Position numbers and translations under genes: made by a program. Below, piece after piece: positions 8,015-16,313 of a stretch of 34,062 bases of DNA. The first letter of the stretch is position 1. Every line of letters starts with the position of its first letter. Under the pieces are notes generated by a model. The model did no database searches. It saw nothing but the letters and a program-made list of their open reading frames with translations, and had not been told where the DNA came from. Source of the stretch: S012-113 sp965368405 (GTDB taxonomy: Bacteria > Bacteroidota > Bacteroidia > Cytophagales > Cyclobacteriaceae); contig CBDUMS010000031.1 of assembly GCA_965368405.1 (NCBI GenBank), positions 1 through 34,062 of the forward strand, read 5' to 3'.

Positions 8015-8185
8015 ATGGGAAAAGGAGATCGAAAAACTAAAAAAGGTAAAATTGCCATGGGCACCTATGGCGTAACGCGACCTAAGAAAGGAAGCCTGAT
8101 TTCTAATTCGAAAAACACTAAGAAATCAACTCCTAAAGCGAAATCAAAGCCTAAGGCTAAACCAAAGGCGAAAAAAGCCACTTGA
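8015..8185 (+). CDS. 30S ribosomal protein bTHX (Thx family)
   Basis: A 56-aa very basic protein. The N-terminal part MGKGDRKTKKGKIAMGTYGV followed by TRPKK matches the bTHX signature (MGKGDkkTkrGKi..GsYGktRpkk) of the small protein that sits in the head of the 30S subunit. A 31-residue Lys/Pro/Ala-rich tail follows, with KPKAKPKAKK near the end; this makes it longer than the about 26-residue Thermus protein. The start ATG 8015 is fixed by the family N terminus and the TGA stop is at 8183-8185. It is divergent from the 77-aa gene and 24 bases upstream of the flavoprotein gene. Confidence 0.9.
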   Translation: MGKGDRKTKKGKIAMGTYGVTRPKKGSLISNSKNTKKSTPKAKSKPKAKPKAKKAT

Positions 8186-8209
8186 GTTTAGGATACAGAA
8201 CCGCATACT

Positions 8210-9670
8210 ATGGAAAAATTTGACCTCTGCGTAATAGGCGCAGGCCCTTCTGGTTATGCCGCCGCTATGCGAGCAGTAGACTTTAATAAGAAAGTAGCCC
8301 TGATTGAAAAAGCTGAGATTGGTGGCGCGGGTGTGACCAATGGTGCCTTATCGTCCAAAACTTGGTGGGAGTTAGCGCGAAACGTAGATATGGTCTTTGG
8401 CCATAAATCACGCTATAACCTTAGTACACCAACCCTTAACTTTAATGAGTTAAAGACGGAAGTTGAGGAGGCTGTTGCAAATCGAAAAGATTTACTGCAG
8501 ACTCATATCGATCGAATCAAGGACTATAATGGGTTATCCGGCAAAATCACTTTGATTAAGGCCTCCGCGCGGATGAAGTCTAAAAATATTGTTGAACTTA
8601 CTAATGGTGAGGGTGTAAGGAGCATCGAAGCAGATCATATCATTCTTGCAACAGGAAGTCGACCAAGAAAGCTGCCCTCAATACCAATTGATGAGGAGAT
8701 AATTTTAACGAGTGACGGGATTTCTAATCTCAAGGAGTTTCCCAAAAGTATGGTAATCCTGGGAGCGGGGGTTATTGGTTGCGAGTTCGCCACAATATTT
8801 TCGTCAATGAAATGTACAAAAGTTCATTTGATTGATAAGGGAGATCGTATTTTGCCCTTTGAGGACGAAGATGTTGTTAATGTAATCGAGCGTAACATGG
8901 AAGCGCACGATATTCTGATTCACAGGAACTCCCAGATGATAAGAATGGATATTGTGGATGGAGAAGTGGAGTATGAGTTGGAGTATTCTGATGGCAGAAA
9001 AGAGGTTTTTAATGTAGAAAAAGCTTTAGTGTCTGTGGGTCGAGTCCCAAATTATGAGGACTTAGGCTTGGAAGAGATTGGTGTTGAAATAGATGGTCGT
9101 GGCATCATCGATAACGATACCCAAACAAGCGTTGATAATATTTATGCTGTAGGTGATATTACCGCCGACATAGCTCTGGTAAATGTTGGTGAGCTCGAAG
9201 GTCGCCATGCGGTTGAACGAATTTATGGAAAACCAACGCGTGAGATGATCTATGAAAATATTTCTACCATTATGTTTCTAAACCCGGAAGTCGCTGGTGT
9301 AGGTCTCAACGAAACGCAAGCTAGAAGCAAAGGGATAAATTATAAAGTAGCCAAGGTCGATTATCGATTGATACCACGAGCAATAGCACAACGCAATACC
9401 AATGGGTTCGTTAAAATGCTCGTGACGAATGACGAGGACATGAAAATTATTGGACTGAGAGTGGTTGGAGAACATGCATCAAGTGCTATGCAAGCTATAG
9501 CCCTCTTAATTTCAATGGATAGAGGTATTGAAGAAATTGCAGAATGTGTCCACCCGCACCCGTCAATACCCGAAGGTATACAGGAGTGTGTACGTTTATT
9601 CCTTGGCAAGTCTACCTTTAAACCCTTCGCACTCGATAATTTACTTCACTGTGAAGTGTACGAATGTTAA
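8210..9670 (+). CDS. dihydrolipoamide dehydrogenase-like flavoprotein lacking the redox-active cysteine pair
   Basis: A 486-aa member of the pyridine nucleotide-disulfide oxidoreductase class I fold. FAD-binding GAGPSG is at 10-15, the NAD(P)-binding GAGVIGCEFA at about 184-193, the second FAD motif IYAVGDIT near 310, then the dimerisation domain with HPHPSIPE (His450/Glu455, equivalent to the catalytic His-Glu pair of Lpd). The active-site segment GGTCLNVGCIPSK of Lpd reads GGAGVTNGALSSK here: both cysteines are replaced (Gly41, Ala46). It therefore cannot use the classical disulfide. The extreme C terminus is C481-EVYE-C486. Possible roles are a transhydrogenase- or diaphorase-like NAD(P)H oxidoreductase; the substrate is unknown. 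No 2-oxoacid dehydrogenase genes are nearby. It overlaps the next gene by 1-7 bases. Confidence 0.82.
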   Translation: MEKFDLCVIGAGPSGYAAAMRAVDFNKKVALIEKAEIGGAGVTNGALSSKTWWELARNVDMVFGHKSRYNLSTPTLNFNELKTEVEEAVANRKDLLQTHIDRIKDYNGLSGKITLIKASARMKSKNIVELTNGEGVRSIEADHIILATGSRPRKLPSIPIDEEIILTSDGISNLKEFPKSMVILGAGVIGCEFATIFSSMKCTKVHLIDKGDRILPFEDEDVVNVIERNMEAHDILIHRNSQMIRMDIVDGEVEYELEYSDGRKEVFNVEKALVSVGRVPNYEDLGLEEIGVEIDGRGIIDNDTQTSVDNIYAVGDITADIALVNVGELEGRHAVERIYGKPTREMIYENISTIMFLNPEVAGVGLNETQARSKGINYKVAKVDYRLIPRAIAQRNTNGFVKMLVTNDEDMKIIGLRVVGEHASSAMQAIALLISMDRGIEEIAECVHPHPSIPEGIQECVRLFLGKSTFKPFALDNLLHCEVYEC

Positions 9671-10596
9671 TGGTTTGGGCTTGCAATACACTGAATTATA
9701 AGAGCGGTTCCATTGCTCCATTACTTTTAGTCCTTCTTGCTTTAGCGTGTACCCCAGATTATCAAAAGAATACACCCCAATATATCAGTGAGATTTCGAC
9801 CTGGCAATCCTTAAGAATTGATTCATTAAAAGGGAAAACTGGATACTTGAACCTGGCTGGACTTTTCTGGTTAACACCAGGAGAAAACTCAATAGGTTCA
9901 GATTCCTCAAATACGTTTATCTTCCCAGAAATTTCTCCACCCTTTCTAGGAAGCTTTGTGCTTCGTAATGATTCAGTCTGGTTTAAGCAATCAGCAGAGA
10001 CCATTGTTAAGATCTCCGATGTAGGTAGCCCAGATTCCGCTTTAGTATATACACCAGATGGACTGAAACGGTCTATGCGTTATAAAAACCTTAGTTGGTT
10101 TGTGCTTCAGCGTGGGGAGGATGTAGGAATTCGCCTGAAGGATTATAATCATCCCTTGCTCGAAAGTTTCGATCACATCGATAACTATCCTATTGATGCC
10201 GGATGGCGGGTATTGGCCACCTGGGAGGAGTATGAAACGCCAAAAATGGTCATAATAAAAAATCAGGTTGGGATGGATTTGGATATGCCTGTCTATGGGG
10301 CGTTTCATTTCGAACTTAAGGGGGAACAGTATACGCTGGAGCCCGTTGGAGAGCTAGAAGGCGATACTTACTTCACAATGATTTTTGATGAAACAAGTGG
10401 CGACACCACCTACGGCAGCGGCAGATATATAGATGTTCCTAAACCGAATGAAAAAGGTGAGGCGCTGCTTGATTTTAACAAGGCTTATAACCCTCCCTGT
10501 GCATTTACGGAATACGCTACTTGTACTTTTCCGCACGCTGCAAATAGACTGCCATTACGCATTGAGGCGGGTGAAAAATATACCGCTGAGCATTAA
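9664..10596 (+). CDS. DUF1684 domain lipoprotein
   Basis: About 310 aa. An N-terminal hydrophobic stretch ends in a lipobox LALAC (Cys29 counted from ATG 9664), followed by TPDYQ, so it is probably a lipoprotein. The DUF1684 pattern is clear: TGYLNLAGLFWLTPGENSIG near the start, then GSGRYIDVP, ALLDFNKAYNPPCAFTEYAT and NRLPLRIEAGEKY at the end. The biochemical role of DUF1684 is not established. ATG 9664 overlaps the flavoprotein stop by 7 bases; ATG 9670 gives a TAATG overlap and is equally plausible. Either arrangement implies translational coupling with the flavoprotein gene. Confidence 0.83.
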   Translation: MLMVWACNTLNYKSGSIAPLLLVLLALACTPDYQKNTPQYISEISTWQSLRIDSLKGKTGYLNLAGLFWLTPGENSIGSDSSNTFIFPEISPPFLGSFVLRNDSVWFKQSAETIVKISDVGSPDSALVYTPDGLKRSMRYKNLSWFVLQRGEDVGIRLKDYNHPLLESFDHIDNYPIDAGWRVLATWEEYETPKMVIIKNQVGMDLDMPVYGAFHFELKGEQYTLEPVGELEGDTYFTMIFDETSGDTTYGSGRYIDVPKPNEKGEALLDFNKAYNPPCAFTEYATCTFPHAANRLPLRIEAGEKYTAEH

Positions 10597-10610
10597 AATT
10601 AAAACGATTC

Positions 10611-10641
10611 TTGATTCTTCATTAATCCTTTTATAATTTTT
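10611..10641 (+). promoter_or_regulatory. possible promoter of the MORN_2 lipoprotein gene
   Basis: TTG at 10611-10613 is followed after 20 bases by TAATTTTT (10634-10641), which matches TAnnTTTG at seven of eight positions. The spacing is right for a Bacteroidota promoter and would leave a short leader before ATG 10658. The non-consensus last base makes this tentative. Confidence 0.35.
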
Positions 10642-10657
10642 CAGAAAATTTTAAACT

Positions 10658-11239
10658 ATGAAAAGGATATCATTTTTACTACTGATTTTTGCTTTGTTAA
10701 ATTCTTGTGATTCAAGCACTGGATCCTCCGATGGTACAATGATTCCATTACCTCCGGGTCATGCTGAAATAACGCCTTATGACGATGGTACTGGCTTGGT
10801 TAGGGTAACCAGTTATAAAGCCGATGGAGCAATCCTGGAGCAAGGTGACTACCTTAATAATTATCGCGAGGGTGTATATACCATCTTCTTTGATAATGGC
10901 TTCATCAATTCCACATGCGGTTATGTTCAGGGAAAAAAGCAAGGCCAAATGATTATTATGGATAATCGAGGTCAATTAGAAGAACGTCGTACCTATCATA
11001 ATGATATACTTAACGGCCCATTTGTGAAATATAACCGTACCCGAATTAAAGAAAAAGGCACTTATCTTAACGGAAAGTTAAATGGTGAATTAGAGAAGTT
11101 CTATCCTAATGGTACTATTATGGAGCGTACAAACTATTCAAACGGACAGCTCGATGGAATTGCTCGTTGGTATGATCAGGAAGGGAACCTCAGCATAGAA
11201 TATACCTACAAGGACGGGGAGCTGGTTCAAGAAGAATAA
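10658..11239 (+). CDS. MORN_2 / YwqK-type repeat lipoprotein
   Basis: A 193-aa protein with a lipoprotein signal (MKRISFLLLIFALLNSC, lipid-attached Cys17 expected). The rest consists of about five YwqK/MORN_2 units of 22-24 residues, for example GDYLNNYREGVYTIFFDNG, YVQGKKQGQMIIMDNRGQL, GTYLNGKLNGELEKFYPNG and YSNGQLDGIARWYDQEGNL. Such repeats are annotated by homology as YwqK antitoxin-like, but here the lipoprotein signal points to an envelope location and no toxin gene is adjacent. Their function is not known. The stop codon (11237-11239) directly abuts the stop of the convergent DinB-like gene. A second, much longer MORN_2 protein is encoded at 17662. Confidence 0.8.
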   Translation: MKRISFLLLIFALLNSCDSSTGSSDGTMIPLPPGHAEITPYDDGTGLVRVTSYKADGAILEQGDYLNNYREGVYTIFFDNGFINSTCGYVQGKKQGQMIIMDNRGQLEERRTYHNDILNGPFVKYNRTRIKEKGTYLNGKLNGELEKFYPNGTIMERTNYSNGQLDGIARWYDQEGNLSIEYTYKDGELVQEE

Positions 11240-11689
11240 TTATCCCTTAGGGGCCAGCAATCGCCTGTGATAATTAACCTGCCCTAAATGGTACGCTAGG
11301 TGAGCGGTAAGATGTATTAAGAAATATTCCGTTGTCATCGGCTCGGCAAACACTTGAACAGGATAATTTTCCTTTAATGTTGATTCATCAAATTGCTCTA
11401 ATGTGTCGTTAACTGCCTTTTGGGTTGTTTCAATTAAGGCGAGAAGCTCTTTTCTTGGCACATTGGTCTTGCTAAACTCTTCGTCGCGCTTTCTAACATA
11501 GCCGGTATGGCCCAGATTTGTACCAATAAAGTATTGCAAATTACCACAAATATGGAGGCATAGATTGCCGGCAGAATTAGCTATTTCCCCTTGCTTGATC
11601 CAGAGGTCTGATTCAGAGTCATAGCCACCAATATCATCCTTGAGTTGATTCAGATGGCGGTTTATTACCTTAGCGATAGAACTTGTCAT
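11240..11689 (-). CDS. DinB/DUF1572-like four-helix protein
   Basis: A 149-aa cytoplasmic protein with the helical pattern of the DinB/YfiT superfamily. Candidate metal ligands are the His in NLCLHICGNLQYFIG (about residue 46) and the histidines of LIHLTAHLAYHLGQVNYH near the C terminus. The superfamily includes thiol transferases and damage-inducible proteins; the specific reaction is unknown. The start ATG overlaps the stop of the upstream phosphohexomutase gene as TAATG, so the genes are coupled. The 3' end abuts the convergent MORN_2 gene with no gap. Confidence 0.75.
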   Translation of the reverse strand: MTSSIAKVINRHLNQLKDDIGGYDSESDLWIKQGEIANSAGNLCLHICGNLQYFIGTNLGHTGYVRKRDEEFSKTNVPRKELLALIETTQKAVNDTLEQFDESTLKENYPVQVFAEPMTTEYFLIHLTAHLAYHLGQVNYHRRLLAPKG

Positions 11690-13410
11690 TAGATGAGGTT
11701 TAAGTCAGCTTTAATGGATTCAATTTTCTCTTTTAGTTCAATCCTCGTATCAGCAATTTGATCAATCGCAGAAACATCTTGTGAAACGCTGAAGTAAAAT
11801 TTAATTTTTGGTTCAGTTCCAGATGGGCGAGCAGATATTTTAGAGCCGTCCTCTGTTATAAATTGAAGCACATTCGATTTTGGGAAATCTAATTTCGTCT
11901 CTTCCTTATTTCGCAGATTAAAGGTTTTTTGAGCAAGGTAATCATGGACGAGTCTTACTTTAGATCCTCCTAACTCAACAGGCGGCTTACTGCGGAAGTT
12001 TCGCATCATTTCAGCAATTTCCTCCTGGCCGGATTTTCCTTCAATCGTAATCGACTTCATATCCTCAACCCAAACGCCATAATCCAGATACATTTTTTCG
12101 AGCATGGTATAGAGCGATCCGCCCGCTGCTTTGGCACTAGCTGCCATCTCGGCTATTAAGGCACAGGCGGCTACTGCATCCTTATCGCGAACAATAGGGC
12201 TTGTCATAAAGCCATAGCTTTCTTCTCCACCTCCAATAAACTCTTCTCTTCCCTCTAGTTCTCGGATGATGGTAGCAATGTACTTAAACCCTGTTAAGGT
12301 GTTATAGCATGGGATATTATAATCGGCGCACATTCTATCAATTAGCTCAGTTGTAACAATGGTCTTAACCATAAACTGATTACGTGCTAAGCTATTTTGA
12401 CTCTTCCTTGTCTTTAAAATATAATACGACATCAAAGCAGCCATCTGGTTGCCATTGAGAAGTTCAAATTCGTTATGTTTATTCTTTATGGCAACGCCTA
12501 CACGGTCTGCATCTGGATCCGTAGCCATAAGCACATCGGCATCAACCTTTTCGGCTAATTTTAAGCCCAAACTAAGTGCTTCTGCCTCTTCTGGGTTCGG
12601 ATAAATTACCGTTGGGAAATTGCCGTCGGGTTCAGCTTGTTCTTCCACAATATGTACATTCGTAAAACCCATTTTTTCGAGGGTAGGGGGTACCATGGTA
12701 ATACCTGTTCCATGTATGGAAGAAAAAACAATACCAATATCACTTGCCTTAGCAATTGCACCGGTATCTAGTGCTAAACCGGCAATTGCATCTTGATATT
12801 TTAAATCAAAATCACTGCCTAAGGTTTCAATAAGATTATCGTCGCTCGCAGTTTTAATCTGGTCAAAACTTTGAATACCATTTACCTCAGCAATAACATT
12901 TGTATCATGTGGAGCGGTTAGTTGAGCGCCATCATTCCAATAGGCCTTATAACCATTATATTGTTTAGGATTATGCGATGCCGTTATTACAACACCACTC
13001 TGACAGCCCAAGGTTCTAATGGCGAAAGACAATTCTGGAGTTGGCCTTAGCGCATTAAAGAGATAGGCTTTAATATTATTGCCAGCAAATACTTGTGCGG
13101 TGGTCTCAGCAAAAAATCTACTGTTGTTACGGCTATCGTGTGCAATGGCAACACTAATCTCACCATCTTTGAAATTCTTTAGCAGATAGTTAGCAAGTCC
13201 TTGGGTAGCCATGCTAATAGTGTACTTATTCATTCTATTAGAACCTACACCCATTATGCCTCTCAGTCCTCCCGTACCAAATTCTAAATCTTTATAAAAG
13301 GATTCTTCCAGTTCCTCTTTGTCATTTTCAAGAAGAAAACTGATTTTCTCTTTCGTATCGCTGTCTATATTTTGTGATAACCAGAACTTGGCTTTGTCAG
13401 ATGCATTCAT
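11689..13410 (-). CDS. phospho-sugar mutase (phosphoglucomutase/phosphomannomutase, alpha-D-phosphohexomutase family)
   Basis: A 573-aa cytoplasmic enzyme. All four family loops are present: catalytic phosphoserine loop TASHNP (Ser145), Mg-binding DPDADR (298-303), sugar-binding GGGEESYG (about 393-400) and phosphate-binding RPSGTEPK near the C terminus. The N-terminal GTGGLRG is also typical. The length is that of the PGM2-like group common in Bacteroidota and Firmicutes (PgcA type), interconverting glucose-1-phosphate (alpha) and glucose-6-phosphate, possibly also pentose or mannose phosphates. It complements the beta-specific PgmB of the maltose operon at 31257. It lies 11 bases after trpS in the same direction and overlaps the DinB-like gene by one base. 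Confidence 0.93.
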   Translation of the reverse strand: MNASDKAKFWLSQNIDSDTKEKISFLLENDKEELEESFYKDLEFGTGGLRGIMGVGSNRMNKYTISMATQGLANYLLKNFKDGEISVAIAHDSRNNSRFFAETTAQVFAGNNIKAYLFNALRPTPELSFAIRTLGCQSGVVITASHNPKQYNGYKAYWNDGAQLTAPHDTNVIAEVNGIQSFDQIKTASDDNLIETLGSDFDLKYQDAIAGLALDTGAIAKASDIGIVFSSIHGTGITMVPPTLEKMGFTNVHIVEEQAEPDGNFPTVIYPNPEEAEALSLGLKLAEKVDADVLMATDPDADRVGVAIKNKHNEFELLNGNQMAALMSYYILKTRKSQNSLARNQFMVKTIVTTELIDRMCADYNIPCYNTLTGFKYIATIIRELEGREEFIGGGEESYGFMTSPIVRDKDAVAACALIAEMAASAKAAGGSLYTMLEKMYLDYGVWVEDMKSITIEGKSGQEEIAEMMRNFRSKPPVELGGSKVRLVHDYLAQKTFNLRNKEETKLDFPKSNVLQFITEDGSKISARPSGTEPKIKFYFSVSQDVSAIDQIADTRIELKEKIESIKADLNLI

Positions 13411-13421
13411 CGCTGTATTGT

Positions 13422-14390
13422 TTAAAATCCTAATTTTTCCTTAACCCTTCCTAAGACTTCTCGCCCAATTTTTCTTGCTTTCGCTTCACCTTGTTCGAGT
13501 TCCTTTTCTAAAAGATCGGGGTTATCCATAAATTTAGTAAAAGCAGCTCTTTCGTCTTGATATTTATCAATGATTAGTTCAAAGAGCGCTTGTTTGGCAT
13601 GGCCATAGCCATAGTTGCCACCTGTATAATTCTTACGCATTTCCGCAATCTGCTCTTGATTTGCCAAAAGCTTATAAATGCTAAAAACATTGCAGGTATC
13701 CGGGTCTTTAGGTTCTTCTAATGGTGTAGAATCAGTGACGATTGCCATAATATTCTTTCGCAGTTTTTTATCCGGAAGGAAAATATCGATGATATTGCCA
13801 TATGATTTACTCATTTTATTCCCATCCGTACCCGGAACCGTCATTACTGCATTATCAATTTTGGCTTCAGGAACAACAAAGGTTTCGCCAAATTGATGAT
13901 TAAAACTGTTCGCAATATCTCGGGTCATTTCGAGGTGTTGCTTCTGGTCTTTGCCCACCGGAACAAAGTTCGCATCGTACATCAGGATATCACTGGCCAT
14001 TAATACCGGATAGATAAATAATCCCGCGTTTACATCAGCCAGTCGATCAGATTTGTCCTTAAAAGAATGGGCATTAGCAAGCATGGGATACGGGGTAAAG
14101 CAATTAAAATACCAGGTTAATTCGCAAACCTCAGGAATCTTAGACTGGCGATAAAAAATATTTTTATCGGTATCGAAGCCGAAAGCTAGCCACGCAGCAG
14201 CTACTGCTCGGGTATTATCAATACGCTCTTCACGATCTTTAATGGTGGTTAAGGAGTGTAGGTCTGCGATAAAAAACAGTGACTCGTTCTCAGGTTTTTT
14301 AGAGAGTTCAATAGCCGGTATAATTGCACCTAATAAATTCCCCAAATGTGGTCTTCCCGAACTTTGAATTCCGGTAAGTATTCTTGCCAT
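13422..14390 (-). CDS. trpS: tryptophanyl-tRNA synthetase
   Basis: A 322-aa class I aminoacyl-tRNA synthetase that charges tRNA-Trp. The N terminus MARILTGIQSSGRPHLGNLLG contains the HIGH-equivalent PHLGN (about 14-18); the KMSKS loop occurs exactly in GNKMSKSYGN near residue 195. Further TrpRS signatures are VPVGKDQKQHLEMTRDIA and YPVLMASDILMYDA. The length is normal. A -7 element lies 18 bases upstream on the minus strand. The gene heads an operon with the phosphohexomutase and DinB-like genes, with no obvious functional link. Confidence 0.96.
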   Translation of the reverse strand: MARILTGIQSSGRPHLGNLLGAIIPAIELSKKPENESLFFIADLHSLTTIKDREERIDNTRAVAAAWLAFGFDTDKNIFYRQSKIPEVCELTWYFNCFTPYPMLANAHSFKDKSDRLADVNAGLFIYPVLMASDILMYDANFVPVGKDQKQHLEMTRDIANSFNHQFGETFVVPEAKIDNAVMTVPGTDGNKMSKSYGNIIDIFLPDKKLRKNIMAIVTDSTPLEEPKDPDTCNVFSIYKLLANQEQIAEMRKNYTGGNYGYGHAKQALFELIIDKYQDERAAFTKFMDNPDLLEKELEQGEAKARKIGREVLGRVKEKLGF

Positions 14391-14408
14391 AAATCTAATA
14401 TTTGGTTA

Positions 14409-14438
14409 CAAAAATATGTTAATCGAAGCGTCAATCAA
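14409..14438 (-). promoter_or_regulatory. promoter of trpS (-33 TTG and -7 TATTTTTG)
   Basis: The minus strand carries TTG (14438-14436), 19 bases, then TATTTTTG (14416-14409), the spacing of Bacteroidota primary sigma promoters. It leaves a leader of roughly 12 nt before ATG 14390. This is the best complete -33/-7 pair I see in the window. Confidence 0.6.
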
Positions 14439-14460
14439 CACGTTTAGTAACCATTCTTTG

Positions 14461-14468
14461 TAAATTTG
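14461..14468 (+). promoter_or_regulatory. -7 promoter element of the DUF1573 gene
   Basis: TAAATTTG is an exact TAnnTTTG match, 49 bases before ATG 14518, so the mRNA should have a leader of about 45 nt. It is divergent from the trpS promoter. The -33 region is weak. Confidence 0.5.
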
Positions 14469-14517
14469 GGTTACAAATTAAGGTTCTAAGAGAATTCATA
14501 GGAGAAGAACAACAGGT

Positions 14518-15609
14518 ATGATGAAGAAATTAGTTTTTTTATTGGTTTTAGCGGCACCAGTTCTAGGAGTGGCGCAAGAGGTTAGTGAATTAAAATTTGT
14601 AGAAGAAATTCACGATTTCGGGTTAATTAAAGAAGCAGATGGTCCTGCTGAATATAAATTTGAATTTACCAATGTAACTCAAGAACCGATTACGATAACC
14701 AATGTGAGGGCATCCTGTGGCTGTACCACGCCTTCATGGACCAAAGCACCTGTCCTGCCCGGGGAATCGGGTCAAATCACGGCAGTTTATAACCCTAAAA
14801 ATAGACCGGGACCATTTAATAAGACCTTAACAGTTACCACGACTGGAAAGCGTAGCAATATTTTGTTGCGTATTCAGGGCAAAGTAGAACCTAAGCCAAG
14901 AACCATTGAAGATGATTTCCCTACCGTAATGGGTGGGCTAAGGACCAAGTACCGCGCGTTTAATATGGGTAAGGTGTATGATAACCAGCCGACCACAAGA
15001 GAATTTGAGGTTTACAATCAATCTGATAAAGCTATTTCGTTTTTAGACCGTGTAGAAAGTCCTGAGTATATTAAGGTTAGCTTTCTGCCAAAAACTATTG
15101 AGCCCGCACAAAAAGGAAAAGTGGTGATCAGTTATGATGCTACTGGAAAAAATGACCTTGGCTTTATGTCTGATGGAATTACTTTATATACCAATGAAGC
15201 TGCTGCGGATGCTAAGAAAGCCTTTACGGTCTATGCTGACATAAATGAATACTTCGCGCCATTATCTGCAGAAAGTGCGGCGAAAGCACCGAAACTGAAT
15301 ATTGAGGAACGTATTTTTGATTTTGGTTCGCTCGAGCAAGGTGTGAGCAAAGAGGCAACTTTCCGTTTAGCAAACACCGGTAAAAGCCCGTTGAACATTC
15401 GAAAAACGATGGCTAATTGTAGCTGTACCGTTGTAGCTCTCGATCGCACCGATATTCTACCCGGTGAAGCGGCACAAATGATTGTTCGGTTTAACACTAC
15501 AGGAAGACGTGGGACTCAGCAAAAATCGATTACGATTTACTCCAACGACCCTGCGGCACCAGTCCAGCGTGTTGTACTGAAAGCGATAATATCTGTTCCC
15601 AATAACTAG
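14518..15609 (+). CDS. secreted protein with two DUF1573 domains
   Basis: A 363-aa protein with a signal peptide (MMKKLVFLLVLAAPVLGVA before Q). Two DUF1573 (Ig-like, MSP-related) domains are visible: about 27-120 beginning IHDFGLIKEADGPAEYKFEF with CGCTTP (Cys67, Cys69), and about 265-360 beginning IFDFGSLEQGVSKEATFRL with CSCTVV (Cys301, Cys303). The domain between them is more diverged. DUF1573 proteins are abundant periplasmic or outer-membrane proteins of unknown function in Bacteroidota. The gene appears monocistronic, with its own promoter, and ends 5 bases from the convergent gene at 15615. Confidence 0.87.
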   Translation: MMKKLVFLLVLAAPVLGVAQEVSELKFVEEIHDFGLIKEADGPAEYKFEFTNVTQEPITITNVRASCGCTTPSWTKAPVLPGESGQITAVYNPKNRPGPFNKTLTVTTTGKRSNILLRIQGKVEPKPRTIEDDFPTVMGGLRTKYRAFNMGKVYDNQPTTREFEVYNQSDKAISFLDRVESPEYIKVSFLPKTIEPAQKGKVVISYDATGKNDLGFMSDGITLYTNEAAADAKKAFTVYADINEYFAPLSAESAAKAPKLNIEERIFDFGSLEQGVSKEATFRLANTGKSPLNIRKTMANCSCTVVALDRTDILPGEAAQMIVRFNTTGRRGTQQKSITIYSNDPAAPVQRVVLKAIISVPNN

Positions 15610-15614
15610 GAGAC

Positions 15615-16265
15615 TTATAAGATATTAGCTTCGAAGTATGCGAGCAAAGTAACGAGTTCATCCGTGGAGCGAATAGATAGTTTGCTCTCTTTCAGATAAG
15701 CCTCTATTTGATCGCCATGGCCTAAAATATTTATTATTTTCTTCTTTCTGAAGGCAACAGGTTCCAACTTATCATCAAATAGTAAATAAAAGCTAGAGCG
15801 TCGTGCAAACTTTTCTACCTTGGTTCGGGTGTCCTGATATTTGTCTTTTCGAACGTTGAACTCAGTGAGTAATTTCAACCGTGGACCGTCATAAGACACA
15901 CAGATCAAATCAAAGTTGAAGTTTGGGTGTATTCCTCTTAAAAAAGTATCGGTCCGATCATTAATATTTACAATAACCTTTAGAAACCCTCCCGTGCGTA
16001 ATTTTCGCACGTTTATCCCATCCATTATCTCCAAATCGCCGGTCAGGCCATTAAAGTTTATTTTATCGTGATTATGGTGCTTACCATCACTGCTAATGAT
16101 ATCGCCGGACTGCCATTCATCGTAATAATAGGGACTGCCGTCAATCTCGGCATATCGATCTTTATTTACTTGCTCGCTAATACTAACAAGATCTTTCTCT
16201 AACTGACCGAAGCTGGCAATATGAATGAAGAAAAGCAATACGAAAACAACATATGATTTTATCAT
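15615..16265 (-). CDS. unknown secreted protein
   Basis: A 216-aa protein with a clear signal peptide (MIKSYVVFVLLFFIHIASFG before Q), then a mixed alpha/beta region containing GKHHNHDKINFNGLTGD, GFLKVIVNINDRTDT and RRSSFYLLFDDKLEPV. No repeated unit, lipobox or transmembrane segment is visible in the mature part. I do not recognise a family. It may be a periplasmic protein with a C-terminal helix (YLKESKLSIRSTDELVTLL). It sits between a DUF1573 gene (convergent, 5-base gap) and the acyl-CoA dehydrogenase gene 48 bases upstream in the same direction. Confidence 0.7.
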   Translation of the reverse strand: MIKSYVVFVLLFFIHIASFGQLEKDLVSISEQVNKDRYAEIDGSPYYYDEWQSGDIISSDGKHHNHDKINFNGLTGDLEIMDGINVRKLRTGGFLKVIVNINDRTDTFLRGIHPNFNFDLICVSYDGPRLKLLTEFNVRKDKYQDTRTKVEKFARRSSFYLLFDDKLEPVAFRKKKIINILGHGDQIEAYLKESKLSIRSTDELVTLLAYFEANIL

Positions 16266-16313
16266 TGGAAAGGTTTACATACATTAACGAGACATAATCA
16301 TATTCGGTTCGAT

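Noticed and set aside
8210..9670. E3 subunit of a 2-oxoacid dehydrogenase complex.
   Set aside because: The active-site cysteines required for lipoamide oxidation are missing and no E1 or E2 gene is nearby.
10433..10636. A plus-strand open frame overlapping the end of the DUF1684 gene.
   Set aside because: It runs in another frame through the conserved DUF1684 C terminus and has no domain of its own.
10658..11239. A toxin-antitoxin system, from the YwqK-antitoxin similarity.
   Set aside because: No toxin-like gene is next to either MORN_2 gene, and both carry secretion signals, which does not fit a cytoplasmic antitoxin.
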